In this document: positions 35,813-47,821 of the stretch, one piece after another
Layout of the letters: each line of letters opens with the position of its first letter
How positions within the stretch are numbered: position 1 is the stretch's first letter
Assembly (NCBI RefSeq): GCF_036321145.2
Contig: NC_086227.1
Span: forward strand, 186,001 to 250,000
Source: Pelmatolapia mariae
Taxonomy: Eukaryota; Chordata; Actinopteri; Cichliformes; Cichlidae
DNA length: 64,000 nt
Direction: 5' to 3'
Made by a program: the position numbers and the translations under genes
Notes under the pieces: model-generated
Databases searched by the model: none
Told to the model about the DNA's origin: nothing
The model's input: only the letters and a program-made list of their open reading frames with translations

Positions 35813-37686
35813 TGACAGATGACAAAGTGAGTGATCAGTATGTGGTCCAGAGGCCTTCTGTAAGAACGTCAAAAAGGAAAGATGAATTTATCTGGTACGA
35901 TAGAACATCAGGTGAGCTGCATCAAGTCCCACTCCATAACTCAGCACTGAACGACTCCATACAATCAATCTGTGTTTCTTAGTTTGCCTTTGAAAAATGT
36001 GGTTTGTGTAGTGTTTGAAAGAAATGGCAAACAGTCAGTTTAGGACACACGTTGGGCTGCTTAACACACTGAAGTGTGTGATTTGATTGAAATCCTTTGA
36101 TTTATTTTCTACCTTAAAGCATGTTTCTTGTATTTATTTCTTCTAATACACAAGGATGCAGTTCTGTCACCGTACTGAAATTATTTGGTGAGCTTTGTGT
36201 TTGCCACTACAGTGCTGTATGCGTGTGCTTGAGTGTTGCATGCTCAGCTTTGGTAGCCTACCAGTATGCATTTGCATCCTTCCTTTATCGTGCCAGTGCA
36301 CAGTGACAGACAAACACATGCCTGCTTGTCAAAACTTTGCTCCACCACTCTGCTTTCTAATGCTTCTTTTTGTGTGTGTGCGTGTGTGTGTGCGTGCAGT
36401 CACTGTGAAAGGAGGGAAACTGTTACAAAGAATGTGGTTTTTAATGTCTTGTCGTGTGGATGCTCGTTTTCAGACACTTTTGCCTCTGATTTTTATGCTT
36501 CTGGCTTCATGTGTTGGAGAAATGATTCTTAAGTGATCACTGTAGCAAACTGAATATTTCTGTGCATCAGATACTTTTGTGAAACCAAACCTGTGGCTGC
36601 TGGTGAATCCCAGCATTGCCTGCCCGATCCAGTACAACGAGATTAATGCTGACGTGGGGCCTGTGTGCGAACCTGCTGAGAAAAGCCAAACTGGGCTCCT
36701 GGAGACCCGATGTCCCCTGACAGCAGAGCTCCAGGTGTTTTCCTGCCATGATGCTCCTCTCCAGGGGGAGCTGTTGCAATCAGTTTCCTCTGAGTACACG
36801 GTACACACTAACCGCTCACAGCCACTCTATTATGCATCGCCTGTTTCTGTTTGCAGCGGTGAACTTCAGCTTACTTTGTTAGAGTGCTGGGTGTTTGTGC
36901 AGAGTCTCAGTGAACACTTCATTTATTTTCTGGATTTGACATGTGAGCGTAGGATTGAACATTTGTGTTCATGGGCTATCCCAAGGCATTCATTAAAGAC
37001 CAAACGCATTACCACTGACCAATAAACATCACAGGCCCAGTCTTTCATTATTTGGTGTAACTAATCAATAAGTGACTTCAGTCTCTACATACATCTTTTA
37101 CATTTATTTAAATACACGTTTAGAACACTGCATTTAAAAATCCTGTAATGATTGAAACAACCTGTATCTGTCAATCTGACCATCACTGATGATTAGGTCA
37201 AGAATGATGTCATCTCCTGTCAACCCGTCAAGAGCAGACGTAAGGCGAGGACCATAAAGCCCAGGGTGAGAACAATAGCTTTTTCCTTCAGTGGGATGCA
37301 GGCAGCTCATTACTCGCTGTTTTTGAAAAGTCTTGAACCCTTTTTTCCTCAGACTTTTGTCCAAATGAATTAAAACGAGAACATTTTCAATTATAGCTAC
37401 AGTGTTTTGGAGGAATTTAATGAATTAACCCAAACTAAAACAAATTAGGATTTGGTGTAAAATGTAATTTAACTGAGACGAGGTCAATGACGTGGCTGCG
37501 TATAAACGGGCATCTTGGAGAGACAGTTTGCTTAGTCCCAATAAAACTGCATCTACATATTCTGGAATAATTGGGCAAATGCCGTAGACACTCAATGTTT
37601 CTCTTTATTGTCATTATTCTAGTTGCTCCGTTCTTTGGTTTTTGTGCGTGTTCAAATTTTAAACTGTTCCACTAATGCCAGCCTTT

Positions 37687-37739
<53 letters not shown>

Positions 37740-38008
37740 ACGGGTATTAACATCTTCATGGGGACCAAAAATTGGTAGTTTACTATACTTGTGGGGACAA
37801 ACAGCCCTTGTGGGGACCAAAATCCCGGTCCCCATGAGTTTGAAGGCATTTTTGAGCCTCAAAATGTGGTTTTAGTGTCAGGGTTACAATTAGGTTATGG
37901 TTAGGTTTAGGGTAAGGGTCAGGGTTAGGCATTCATTTTTGATGGTTAGGGTAAGGGGCTAGGGAAAGCATTGTGTCAATGAAATGTCCCCACAAGGATA
38001 TAAATACA

Positions 38009-38046
<38 letters not shown>

Positions 38047-39771
38047 ATAATCATGAAGCTTTAAATGCATGTTTTTTGGGTTCCCCCCCCCCCCCCATTT
38101 AAGTGAATGGAGAACATGAGAAGTGTGGCCGCCTGTTTAACTCGATGGCATGAGCCTCGCTTTAGCTCACTGAGATGAGCAGGCGTCTTGAGACCGGGCA
38201 GTGGGAGTTCGGATCGTATCCATGGCAGCATGTTTTCTGCAGACAGTTTAACGTCTTTGGCTGTTTTCAGCAGACGATTTCCTATAAACATTCATTCACC
38301 GTGCAATTTTGCAGGAAATGCAGTTTTTTTTCTAGTTTTAAAATATTCCTCAATAAAAACCTGAAGAATATTTATTATCTTTAATAGAATATAAAAAGAT
38401 TCCAAATCCGGAAATCTCTACATGCAAGGCTGAAAATCAATTTTGGCTGGTCGTGATCTTTATGCTCTCACTGCATTTAAAAACAGTTATGATTCTGTCA
38501 TGGAAAGCACTGCTCGGGCTCAGATCATTTCAAGAAAATTTGTTATAGGAGAAATTTATTTTGAGTGAAGAAAAGCTAATTTGAGTGAGCAAAATTCATT
38601 GCTGCGTGCAAAAACTGTATTTCAGTGTTTGCTATTATACACACACAGTAGCAGCCCCTCTCGCTCAGTTTTTGCATTTGCGCTTGCTCGCAATGTGTTG
38701 CTCGCGCTCTCAACATTTCTGCCCGTGCGCATTCAACTCTTTCTGCACACCGTTATATTTGTGCCACAAAACCAGCCAATCACAGACTCGGATGCAAAAA
38801 AATCTGATTGGCTGTTTTGGTATCCAATCAGCTCGAAATGACGAAATGCAATATCCCAGAATGCATTTCAGAGACGCAGTTCATTTAGAATGGGGTTTGT
38901 GAGTGCTGCCTTTCAAGTGTGTGAATGTTAAAATTGCTTCAATGTGAATGGGCTTTTTTTTTTTTTTTTTTTTTTATATTAGTGTGTTTTAAAATATTTC
39001 AGGACAATAAGCCTCTTAAACCAGGCTGCTGGCCCCGTCCACCAGTGAATTACTGCATCCTCATTGCCTTGGCACTCAAGAGCAGCCATACAGGGAGCCT
39101 CAAAGTCCAGCAGATTTACAATTTCACCAGGTTAGGATTTGATTTTCTAATTGCCCACAAGGTTACTTCATCTTGCATGCTAAATGAAACACCTGATCAG
39201 GCATGATTAGGTCTTTCAAAACATCAGATGGGTCCCTTTTCATTCCAAAGTTATGTTTGAACTGGATAAAACTTCTGTACTTTCTGATGTGACTCTCTGC
39301 CCGTTCCCAGAGAGCACTTCCCATTTTTTCAGACGGCTCCAGACGGCTGGAAGAACACTATCCGACACAACTTGTGTTTCAACAGCAGTTTCCGCAAAAC
39401 TTGCAACCAGTTGTGCAGAGATGGCAAGAGGAAGTCATGTTTTTGGCACCTTACTTTAGATGGCCAGCGGCGCCTTAAGGATGAGATCCACATGCTGACA
39501 GGAGACTATTTAAAGCAGCTGGAGAAGAGCATGTCCCACCCAGGTAAATGGAAAGCAATCTTAATGTGAGGAAAGCTCATAGCTCCAGTTTACTGTCAGA
39601 ACTGGTAAGATAATGGCAAGGAATTCAGTTTAGTACCACATATGTAAAGAAATGGCTTTGGAATAAAACTCATTTTGAAGTGTAGAATTCAGTGTGAGGT
39701 GCTGTTGGTTTGCAACAAATAACTGCTTTCTTTTTGTTTCAGATATAATTCGGAGCTTATTTCCTATGTGA
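35489..39771 (+). CDS. foxr1: forkhead box R1 transcription factor, six exons
   Basis: A nuclear DNA-binding protein of the FOXR subfamily. Exons are 35489-35621, 35819-35911, 36571-36800, 39003-39130, 39311-39543 and 39743-39771. Phases agree throughout, giving 846 bases (281 codons plus TGA), close to FOXR1 length. Exon 3 has PNLWLLVNPSIACP, the conserved N-terminal block of FOXR proteins. Exons 4-5 encode the winged helix: RPPVNYCILIALAL, VQQIYNFTREHFPFF and GWKNTIRHNLCFN with the recognition helix, then SCFWHLTLDGQRR. Exon 6 ends IIRSLFPM, like the short C-terminal tail of FOXR1. The start at 35489 is chosen because it gives the only in-phase entry; further 5' exons cannot be excluded. 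AATAAA lies at 39811-39816. Confidence 0.88.
35743..35810. repeat. (GT)n microsatellite ending 8 bp before foxr1 exon 2
   Basis: 68 bp of pure GT. It is followed only by TCTGACAG before the exon, so it occupies the place of the normal polypyrimidine tract. Confidence 0.95.
37690..38045 (+). repeat. GT-flanked dispersed repeat with TTAGGG-like core
   Basis: GT run 37690-37738, then a body 37739-38012, then a second GT run 38013-38045. The body contains GGGGACCAAAA blocks and GGTTAGGGTAAGG-type telomere-like sequence. A nearly identical copy in reverse orientation lies at 48505-48786. The body encodes nothing. It is in foxr1 intron 3. Confidence 0.85.
38480..38900. repeat. CCAAT-rich segment in foxr1 intron 3
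   Basis: Three CCAAT/ATTGG boxes between 38774 and 38835 (AGCCAATCAC, GATTGGCTG, TCCAATCAG) within a CG-containing segment. It may be a dispersed repeat or a regulatory block; neither can be shown here. Confidence 0.35.
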
Positions 39772-39810
39772 TTTCAGTTAAAGGGGGAAATGTGCATTAA
39801 ACAGTAGCAC

Positions 39811-39816
39811 AATAAA
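39811..39816 (+). terminator. foxr1: foxr1 poly(A) signal
   Basis: AATAAA 40 bases after the foxr1 stop codon. Confidence 0.75.
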
Positions 39817-40488
39817 GTGTGGTGTAAAAGATCCATCTGATGCAGTGTTCATTAGTCTAAATTTATTAATCTGTCTTCTTAAATGTTTTTTACACACACA
39901 CACACACACAGCTGAGCATCACCCTTGATCAAAGACTGCATTTCAGCAGTGTGCAGCAACCTGCTGAAACAGTGGTACTTGTTGAAGCAATGCCCACATG
40001 AACAGCAGGACCCTATGTTTCCCAGCAGATTATTGAGCATCCCACTGGCTCGTCTTGCCTTCCTGTAGTTTTATTTTACTGGTACATTTAGTTTGTTTGT
40101 TTGTTTTGTTTTTTTTTCTCGAGATGCTGCAATTTCCAGAGAAATGCCTAAACATAGGCTCATGATACAAAGACTACATTCAACTTGTCTGTTTTCTTTT
40201 GCAAGAAGTTTGTCCTTATGTAAATCTTTCCTTCATTTGACAACAGTCAAATACTTTCTGCATATGTGCCAACCATCAGCTGTGAGTCAGTGCATATGTA
40301 CACATTTCTGCTAGTCAAATCAGTGTTGTCATATATGAAATTTAAGTTGTGAAACACTCAGTTTGATGTTGGCTGCTCATCGGGCAGCAGCAGGTATTTC
40401 TTAAACACTGGAGCATCCCACTCTGCAAAAAAGGCAACATGAGGCATCAGAGCAGGTAGGTGCACCAACTATGCACTATGACTGTTAC
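39817..40488. other. intergenic, nothing recognised
   Basis: Short CA run near 39893-39910. No gene or named repeat seen. Confidence 0.4.
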
Positions 40489-43332
40489 TTAACCCTCTGG
40501 GTTTGTTCAAAATCACGACCCTTTCAGCTTGTTCATGGCCACCAACAGATTAGGTCTGTAATTTTTATTATTTTTATGTTTTATTATTTGTTTTGGTTTA
40601 TTTTGACTTTTTTTTTCTGCATAAAGCTTTTAAGTAACTTTAGTTCTTTTCATAAATATAAAATAGTTATTACTCTTTGAAGTTTTAACCCTTTAAACAC
40701 CAGTTTGTTTGTCCACTGCACTAGCTGGAAGACAACCTCAAATCTCGCAACTTTATATAATTGCATTGCTACTGAAATTTCTTGTATTATTAATAGTAGA
40801 GTCTGGGGCATGTAATTGATTCACATCAACATTGATTATAATGCATTGTTATTTTTGTGCAGGGAGAGCAAAATTGCCAAAAAGAAAATCACAAATGGTG
40901 TGTTAGTGGCCAGAAAGGCAATTTAATGACCAAATAACCACTGAAATGACCAATAAAATGATCAAAATTTATATTCCAGTGTGTGTGCGTCTGTGTGCAC
41001 CCTCATTAGCAGCAAGATGTGGTAACCACAGAGTGGTTTTTGTAGGCACACTTTCTACACCTGGTGCAAGGGGCTGCTGTTCCAATCCTGGAGGTGCACC
41101 TTCTCATTTCGTTGATGGGGTGTGGGTCACACTCTAGTTCAGACTACTGTATCTTGAGATCAATGGCAGAAGTGGCTGAGAATCAGGGACAAGGGTGTCT
41201 TGCAGTTGTTGAGGTTACCAGCATGTGCCCCAGCTCTCCCAGGATCACTCTTCATTTGTAGGTTGTAGAGGACTCCCACTTCAGTGAAGTTGTTTCGGGC
41301 GGGACAAAGACATCGTATCCCAAGACATCCAGGAGATTAGAGAAAAGAGCCATCAGTTTTCCTTCAACAACTCGAGGTGCCAACATCCTCTCTAAGTTAT
41401 CCAAGCAATATTTGTGCCTATTGTAGTCCAGGATTGCTTCTTGCTTTCACGCATCCTTTATTCCCCATCACTGACTGGTTCCCTGTTGCTGTCAAAAGAA
41501 GCAACACACATGCCGTTGCTTTGGCATGTGGGATATCGCCGTGGTAGTTTTGGTGAAGCCAAAGACAGACAACAAAGTCTTCCTCTGTTGCAACTGGAGG
41601 AGCTGGGGAGGAAGCTCTGGGTTGTTTCCCCTGTGCCAGTTTTCATCTGAGGAGTTCCTCTGCCAAGGTGACCAAAGGAAAGACGTTGTCCTCGGAGCTC
41701 CTCCGTCAGTTGGAGTCTGAACCCCTTTCCCTTTTTTACTTCCTGAGAACTTCCAGTGTTTTCATCCAACATGCTATGTATTGCTTTATCCTGGTGTAGG
41801 CTTTATCTCCACTTCATCTATAATCCTCCAATCCTCACACCTTCGCCTCCCGTGCAGGTTTGTAAGGGTGCACAGCAGCTAAAAGATCTCCTTTGTTATA
41901 AAAAAAAGTCAAAAGTAGATCTCAGGCTGCTAGTGCAGGGAACTGCATACAGGGTGACCCCTGGTTTGATACCAGTGGGTACTGGATTGTAGAGCAGTCT
42001 CTCTTCAGTAGTGGGACCCACATGGTTTTCCTTTCATGAGAGATCCACTCAGTTGCCGGCTCCTCGGTCTCAGAAAATGCTCCTATGTTCTTTTCCATCA
42101 GCTGCTCGGCCTCCACCTCCATGCCCCCCAACCCCAATCCTCCCCCAAAGAAGAGGATTCAGGCACTGGCTAGAACTCAACATCAGTGGTGATGCAGTCA
42201 GCCTCTTTGAAGATTGTCCCCTCATCTTCTGGAGAGGTGGTTTCTTCATCTTGGGCAGATGTCTTTTCTTCAAGGGCAGAGGACTGCTTGCTGTCCTTGC
42301 TCTCTGACCAGATAGGCAGTGCTTGAAGCAGTGATGATCTAATTGCCATATTGCCAGAATAAATGATCCGGAAGCTGTTAGGCTTACTTACAGCAGTAGC
42401 ACTGTCTGCATCTGCATAAACTCCAGGACACGTTTACAAACAGTGTTTGTTGTTGTTTGCGCTGCAGCTGCAGCTGCAGGTTTGAACTCTGCAAAATGTC
42501 CTGTGACTGGGTTTTTTTGTTTTTGTTTCTAGAGTTAATATTTTGGGTATGGTATCTTTTTATGAAAAATAAAAGAGTAAAGGTGCTTTTAACATGTGCT
42601 TCAAAGCTAAGTTTGACTGGGAACCTCAAAACTCAGAAGCAAAATGTATCTCAGGCCTTTGGCCTGGAATCAATACTGTCATGTGTGTTTGTAAGCGTGC
42701 ATGCTTTGAACCTTCTATTGCTCCAAGTCACTTCGCCACGCGAAGCTTAAGACCTTTAATAGACTGAGCATCAACTCTCTATAGGCACAATCCTGCAATG
42801 TGTGTATAAAATGATTATAGCTGCACCTGTAATGAAAATGTTCATATGTGATTATGATAACACCTGTAATACAAGTTTTAACGTAATACCAACAGTTTCA
42901 ATAAATGCTCTGATGAAATGATGATTAATGCAATGGTAATGATGATGGTTATGAATAGTAGCAGTAAAATATTTCCCTCATCTCCACAATATCCTGCATC
43001 CACAGAAATTCACTGCAGCCTATGTAATATTTGATGCGTCATTATTTATTCCAGTCTATCTTGCAAATACATGTTTGTGCTGCAATTTCATGCACAAACA
43101 CAAACTATTAGATCCTTAAGATCAAACCTATGTCAAATTGCTTCATTATTTTGGTCCATTGGAGTGTGGTAAGCCATCAAAGGCTGCTACTAGAAACTAG
43201 GAATATGACATGAAATTGCTTGTTTGTCCAAAAATGGGTAAATGATGTAATTTGGTAAAATTACATCATTTATGGTTGAAAAAAGAAAAGTGAAGTGGCC
43301 ACAAATGGCCAGGATAGAGCCCAGAGGGTTAA
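40489..43332 (-). mobile_element. decayed piggyBac element with TTAA sites and inverted ends
   Basis: The left end is TTAA plus CCCTCTGGG (40489-40501) and the right end is CCCAGAGGG plus TTAA (43320-43332): exact 9-bp inverted ends and a TTAA duplication, the piggyBac signature. The minus strand carries a decayed PGBD-like transposase from about 42290 to 41000: AILDYNRHK followed by LDNLERML, the DYN.TKGGVD..D block. The C-terminus has CTRCRKCAYKNHSVV, like the cysteine-rich end of piggyBac transposases. Several stops and frameshifts are present. Confidence 0.85.
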
Positions 43333-43569
43333 CTAGAGGTTTAATTCTCTTCTAGATGAGCAATTAAAATGAAGCACAGCCAAAAAGGCTTAATGCTCTC
43401 TATACAACAGAATTTGTCTGACAGTGAAGAGCATCTTGTCTGGAACCTTCATTCTCCTCCTCATCAGCACGACTGTGTCTGGACTGGGATCAGTGGTGTC
43501 AAGGCAATACTGGCACATCCTCAGTCATTGCACTTGGCAGGAGGCCCAGAGCTACTGTAGAGGGAAGGA

Positions 43570-44938
43570 TAGGCTTTCATTTATTTAAATCTCTTGGCTC
43601 TTGACGAAGCCAGTCGCACTTTTCCCCTCTCCCTTTCCCTTATCTTCCCTGCTTAGATTCTTGTGTCCTTGTCTAATCTTGTCTACTTTCTACTCTTGCC
43701 CTGGAACACTCTCTCATAGTCTGTTCTCTAAAGCCTAAAAGAGGAATTATGGTTTTGATCAACTGGTCCCTGAATGCAATTGACACCCTCTTCTCAACGA
43801 GAAGCCTAGGCTCGGGTGAGCCGGAGTGTCCTGGAGGGACGTTCCCTGCTGGATACACGATGGACGGGTGGCATAACTGGACGGTCGTGTGCCTGGCGGG
43901 ACTGTCGATCGAGGACATTGAAGACATCTACCTGTTTGAACCATGATAACAGGGTTCTTGCTGATCGGAGCTGGCTTGGCCCTGGCTTATAGAAGATTAA
44001 AGAAAGCGGAATCGGCTGTTCAAACCCCACAAGGCTGCCCGCTGGGATTGAAGCAATAGGACGGGTCGTGACTTCTCAAAATGGGCTCATTGAATGCAGC
44101 ACGGATAAGATCTTGGAGAAGCTTAAGGGCTGCTGTGAGAACTCAGACTAAGACCTCTGAGTGAAAATTGGATAAAATCTCGGAGAAGCTCACGGCGGTC
44201 GTGAGTTCTCAGAAATTGCTCTTTGAAAGCAAGATTGATAACATCTCTGAGAAACTCACGGCTCTCCAATGAGAGATTGAGAGACCAGTGTCAGACTGCT
44301 AGAACAGCTTTGAAATTCACATGAGTTGTTCGCACTAAAGGAAAAACCACCATTTCATGCGGATACCATTTTGGCACCAGCTGTGGTCTCAAGGCTGGAG
44401 CTGAACAAAACAAATTCTCACCCTGATAACAGACGGTATTTAGACTGTTCCTCCCCCTACGCAAGGCCACCTGGGTCGGCTGGAACACTGTTTACTTAGC
44501 CTGGCAGGGCGAAGGACACTCTCTCAGCTAAACTCAGGACACACACACGCATACACATACACACTCATCCCCCCCCCCGGTTCGACTGGACCAGCGCAGA
44601 CATGCTGCAGGACTGCATGCGCTGTCTACACCGGCTCTCTCTTACCCTTACCCACCCCTGTTGCCTGTCTTGGGTTTCTATTGTGTATTGACAGTCATGT
44701 GCTTTTTGTGCCAGGGAGTTTTTTCTGTTCTCAAACTGTTCTCCCATTAGGAGCTCAGTCTGAGGGGTTTTTTTTCCCCCTTATCAGCCTACCTCTCTGA
44801 CATGTCTTCCCAATGTGATGTTTGTGTAAAGTTTGGTCAGAAGGTTCCTTTGTAAGTGCGCATGTGCCATTAGCGTGAGCCTGCTGTAACCAATAATTTC
44901 CTTCAGGATTAATAAAGTATTTTGATTCTGATAGTCCT
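43570..44938 (+). mobile_element. retroelement-like dispersed repeat with small membrane-peptide frame
   Basis: The 3' end GATTAATAAAGTATTTTGATTCTGA looks like a LINE-type tail. The 5' part has a short frame at 43749-43946 (WSLNAIDTLFSTRSLGSGEP..., LAGLSIEDIEDIYLFE). A hydrophobic frame at ~43944-44010 (FLLIGAGLALAYRRLKKAE) lies in another frame. Then comes a repeated AAG..T.GAGAAGCTCA block (44107, 44170, 44235), suggestive of a coiled-coil coding repeat. I associate this set of blocks with fish repeats but cannot name the family. Confidence 0.5.
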
Positions 44939-45767
44939 ACTTTCTGAAGCTCTTAAGTCAAAATGACACGTTATGATTTGGTTATTCTGTGGGTAATTAC
45001 TCTAAATTGAACCCAGTACTGTATTTCACTTCATCAGAATAAGAAGAAAGTGTACAGGAATAATGCTCAACCTTAAAGTGGAAATAAAACACTATAAACA
45101 TATGAAGGCCAGTTTACACCATGAAGCCCTACTCTCAAAAACTGATACAGATGTAACTCTGTAGTCAGATTTAGGAACCTAGAGACAACCTAGTCCTGAT
45201 AAAGGAGAACAAAACCTGGGAGGAGGAACACTGCAGAGCCCTCCGTTCACCCACCAACAGACCTAACCACTATGACTTGGTCAGCGTACAGCCTGAAGAC
45301 TATGATTATGTGATGAATAAGGTGTTGGAGGCCAACACTGAGGAGGTGGATTCAAATTCAGTGACTCATGAATGTAATGTTTACATGAGACTTGCTTTCA
45401 TGGATAAAGTGAGAACATGCAGCCAACATCTAAGCACGGAAGAATCAAATCAATCAGAATCAGTGAAACCCATGCAGAACGCTATTTGTATGCATGATGT
45501 GCATGGCTATATTTAACCTTATTTGCAGCTGAAGGGAGAAAGTCGGCTGAAGGCAACAGCCTTCTGGCATTTGTGACTCTAATAACATATTACGGAAAAT
45601 GGTTTTTAAGCTGCAGGAGATTATTCTGTTGCCAAACTCTGAAATAATTGACAGTGAATATGTCCATACATTTTCACTAGCTGCTTCTTCCCCTAGGTGT
45701 AGACAGGCCTGTATTTCCTGGCTGGTGAATGGCACAGATATTTTGTACTCTGAGCTGCTTCTCTGCC
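44939..45767. other. intergenic, nothing firmly recognised
   Basis: Short frames at 45277-45516 (+) and 45460-45771 (-) have no recognisable domain. Confidence 0.4.
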
Positions 45768-46076
45768 CCATAATGGTGCAGCACTCCAGTTTCCCATTCC
45801 CTCATTACTCCTCTGTATATTTAGGCCTTTTGTTTGCCTTTGCCCTTTTTCGCGTCGTCCCTCTTCATGCTGTGTTAGGTTCCAAGTGTAAGTTTCTTAG
45901 TTCCGTGGTTCCTGTTACCAGTTTTGTTTCGAGTTTTGCATTTGAGGTTTTGGTTTAGACTGTTCTCTATGCAGAGTTTTTTCCCAGCAATAAAGCTGCG
46001 CTTTAAGTTTAACCTCCCGTCTATGAGTCCTGCGTTTGGGTCCAATCCTACCTGCCACACAGCTGAAACATGACAA
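45768..46076 (+). repeat. LTR-like dispersed repeat, copy 2
   Basis: Same block order as 3097-3465: GTATATTTAGGCCTT, TTGAGGTTTTGGTTT, CAATAAAGCTGCGCTT, GCGTTTGGGTCC and a terminal CATGACA. The TATA-like and AATAAA signals fit a solo LTR. Confidence 0.45.
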
Positions 46077-46559
46077 TCATGACATGGCAGTTTCCAGGTG
46101 ACAGCAAGCTTAGAGGCTTGGTGGTTCTGGTCTTTCTAACCACATTTCTCTCATCTGAGGGTGACAGTTTGGGTCTTCTCCCAGAACCTGTTGGTCTGAA
46201 TAACTCCTTATTTTATTTATCTTATGTTTTTATCTTTGTGTTGTACAATTGTTTAAACTGATGAATGGAATCCATGGTTATTTAGAAATGGATGAATTGT
46301 TACTGTTCATTTATGAGCATGTCAAAATATGAACATATTATTTTGCATAAGAGAGGTCTGACTTTCACCTAGTCCTGTTTTTAAGTGCTCTGTGGGCTTT
46401 GTTCATGGTGTGAACAGTGTTGCTAAACAAAGAGATAATTTGCTGTACAGAGATGGATTTGAAGAAAAGAACAGTGTGTGACTGGTGCACAGTAAAAAGT
46501 TAAACAGAATACTGTCAGGATGGAAATCAGTCAGACACCTGTTCACATCTGGTTCATAT
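46077..46559. other. left flank of the Polinton, boundary not resolved
   Basis: AT-rich with no features. The left terminal repeat of the Polinton should begin near its right edge, but the matching right terminal repeat is outside the window, so the end cannot be set. Confidence 0.35.
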
Positions 46560-46752
46560 CAGGTGAAAAAAATACCTATACACCTTGTGTCATCATTTTG
46601 ATTGATGACCCTAGCCTTGACCTTTTGACCCCACCGGAAGTACTCCGGAAGTGTGTAATATGATCCATAAGCGCGACACCTGTTGCGACACCTGTTGTGA
46701 AAAAAAAAAAGTTTTCTTCTTTAGAGGGAGGGGGGTCTGTGGAGGGAGGAGA

Positions 46753-46758
46753 ATAAAA
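46753..46758 (+). promoter_or_regulatory. TATA-like box ahead of the 46801 frame
   Basis: ATAAAA in a GGAGAATAAAAACAGAG context, 43 bases before the ATG at 46801. Position and G-rich flanks fit a core promoter; no experiment is implied. Confidence 0.4.
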
Positions 46759-46800
46759 ACAGAGAGGGCGGCGCACACTTTTGTATGACACAGACACAAG

Positions 46801-47199
46801 ATGGACCCTTTCATTCTGCAGCCCTGCGTTCCTCTGTACTTGGACGGGGAAGAGATCTGCTCTCCCGAGGCCGTAAGCATGGGAGGCAGCAGCGGCGACT
46901 GGTCCTCGTCGATTATCAGCGACACTCCCGTCACCGTCTACAGTAACAGATCAGAAGCAACCGATGCTCCGCGGAAAGAAGGGAGAAATAAGAACATCTT
47001 CATGTTCCGCAGCCAGATACCGGCTCCGAGGAGCTTGCGGGGAGAATGGCCTCTGCCTATTGAGGGGTGTGGAAAGTGGGGCTACGTCTTCAAATACAAC
47101 ATATTTACTATTGAAGGCCTCAATCCTGACCTTTTGACCCTACCAGAAATACTCCGGAAGTGTCTAGTCATTTTCAGACTTGTGCAACATGTTCCATAA
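46801..47199 (+). CDS. unknown leftmost Polinton frame, 132 codons
   Basis: Not recognised. It opens with ATG 43 bp after a TATA-like box and reads MDPFILQPCVPLYLDGEEIC, then a Ser/Gly-rich stretch (MGGSSGDWSSSIIS), then a basic stretch. Its last 25 residues are encoded by the second copy of the duplicated module, so that end may be fortuitous. Possible internal splice sites (CCGTAAGC at ~46870 and GTCTACAG at ~46942) would shorten it. No membrane segment or cysteine motif. It could be an early accessory gene of the element. Confidence 0.4.
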   Translation: MDPFILQPCVPLYLDGEEICSPEAVSMGGSSGDWSSSIISDTPVTVYSNRSEATDAPRKEGRNKNIFMFRSQIPAPRSLRGEWPLPIEGCGKWGYVFKYNIFTIEGLNPDLLTLPEILRKCLVIFRLVQHVP

Positions 47200-47642
47200 G
47201 CGTGAGGGGAGGGGTATGGTTCCTGGGGGGGATCAGAGAGGGAGGGGGGATCCTGAAGCATAGGGGTGATGCAGCTGTTGAGTCAGTGCTGTATAGAGAG
47301 ACAGAGCGGCAGTTAGTTTTCCACAGACAGCAGTTTGAATTCTGTTTAAATATTATGACAATTTTCTCAATAAAGAACTATTTCTTTTTTACAATAGCGG
47401 ATGTATTTTACTTTCTTAAGTTGCACCGGCGCTTGTAATGAAAAAAGAGTGACTTCCTATTGCCTGTAGAGAACCATTTCTTTTAATAGTATTTTACTTT
47501 CTTATAATACAGACGTGATAAAAAACCTTTAAGATTATCAGCCTAGTAACAAAATGCATTTTTATAGAGAGGGGTGGAGGCAGGCGCTTGTAAGGAAAAA
47601 GAACTTTCTATCCGCTCGCAACCTACAGGCTGCCCACTTCGT

Positions 47643-47679
<37 letters not shown>

Positions 47680-47820
47680 ATATCCCTTAGAGGAAACTTA
47701 CTTAAACAATTAAAAACACCCTCGGATGTGCTACTTTTCTTTTTGAGAGTCCCTTTTACAACAGACTGAAAAACAAACCATAAAAGATAATTGCCGAGGC
47801 AGGCGGTCTTGTTTCACTCA

Positions 47821-47821
<1 letters not shown>

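Larger units (their letters stand above)
46617..47202. repeat. duplicated module, two ~60-75 bp related copies
   Basis: Copy 1 is about 46617-46673 and copy 2 about 47127-47202. Both read TGACCTTTTGACCC, then ACTCCGGAAGTGT, then a TCCATAAGCG end. They bracket the first plus-strand frame. Downstream of each lies a G-rich stretch and an ACAGAG[AC]GG[GC] block, suggesting duplicated promoter-like or terminal-repeat-derived sequence. Confidence 0.7.

Noticed and set aside
37870..37960. Interstitial telomere (TTAGGG repeats)
   Set aside because: Only degenerate GGTTAGGGTAAGG-like units occur, inside a dispersed repeat that has a second copy at 48.5 kb.
41458..42273. Independent genes in minus-strand frames at 41.4-42.3 kb
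   Set aside because: They are disconnected parts of the decayed piggyBac transposase between the TTAA ends.
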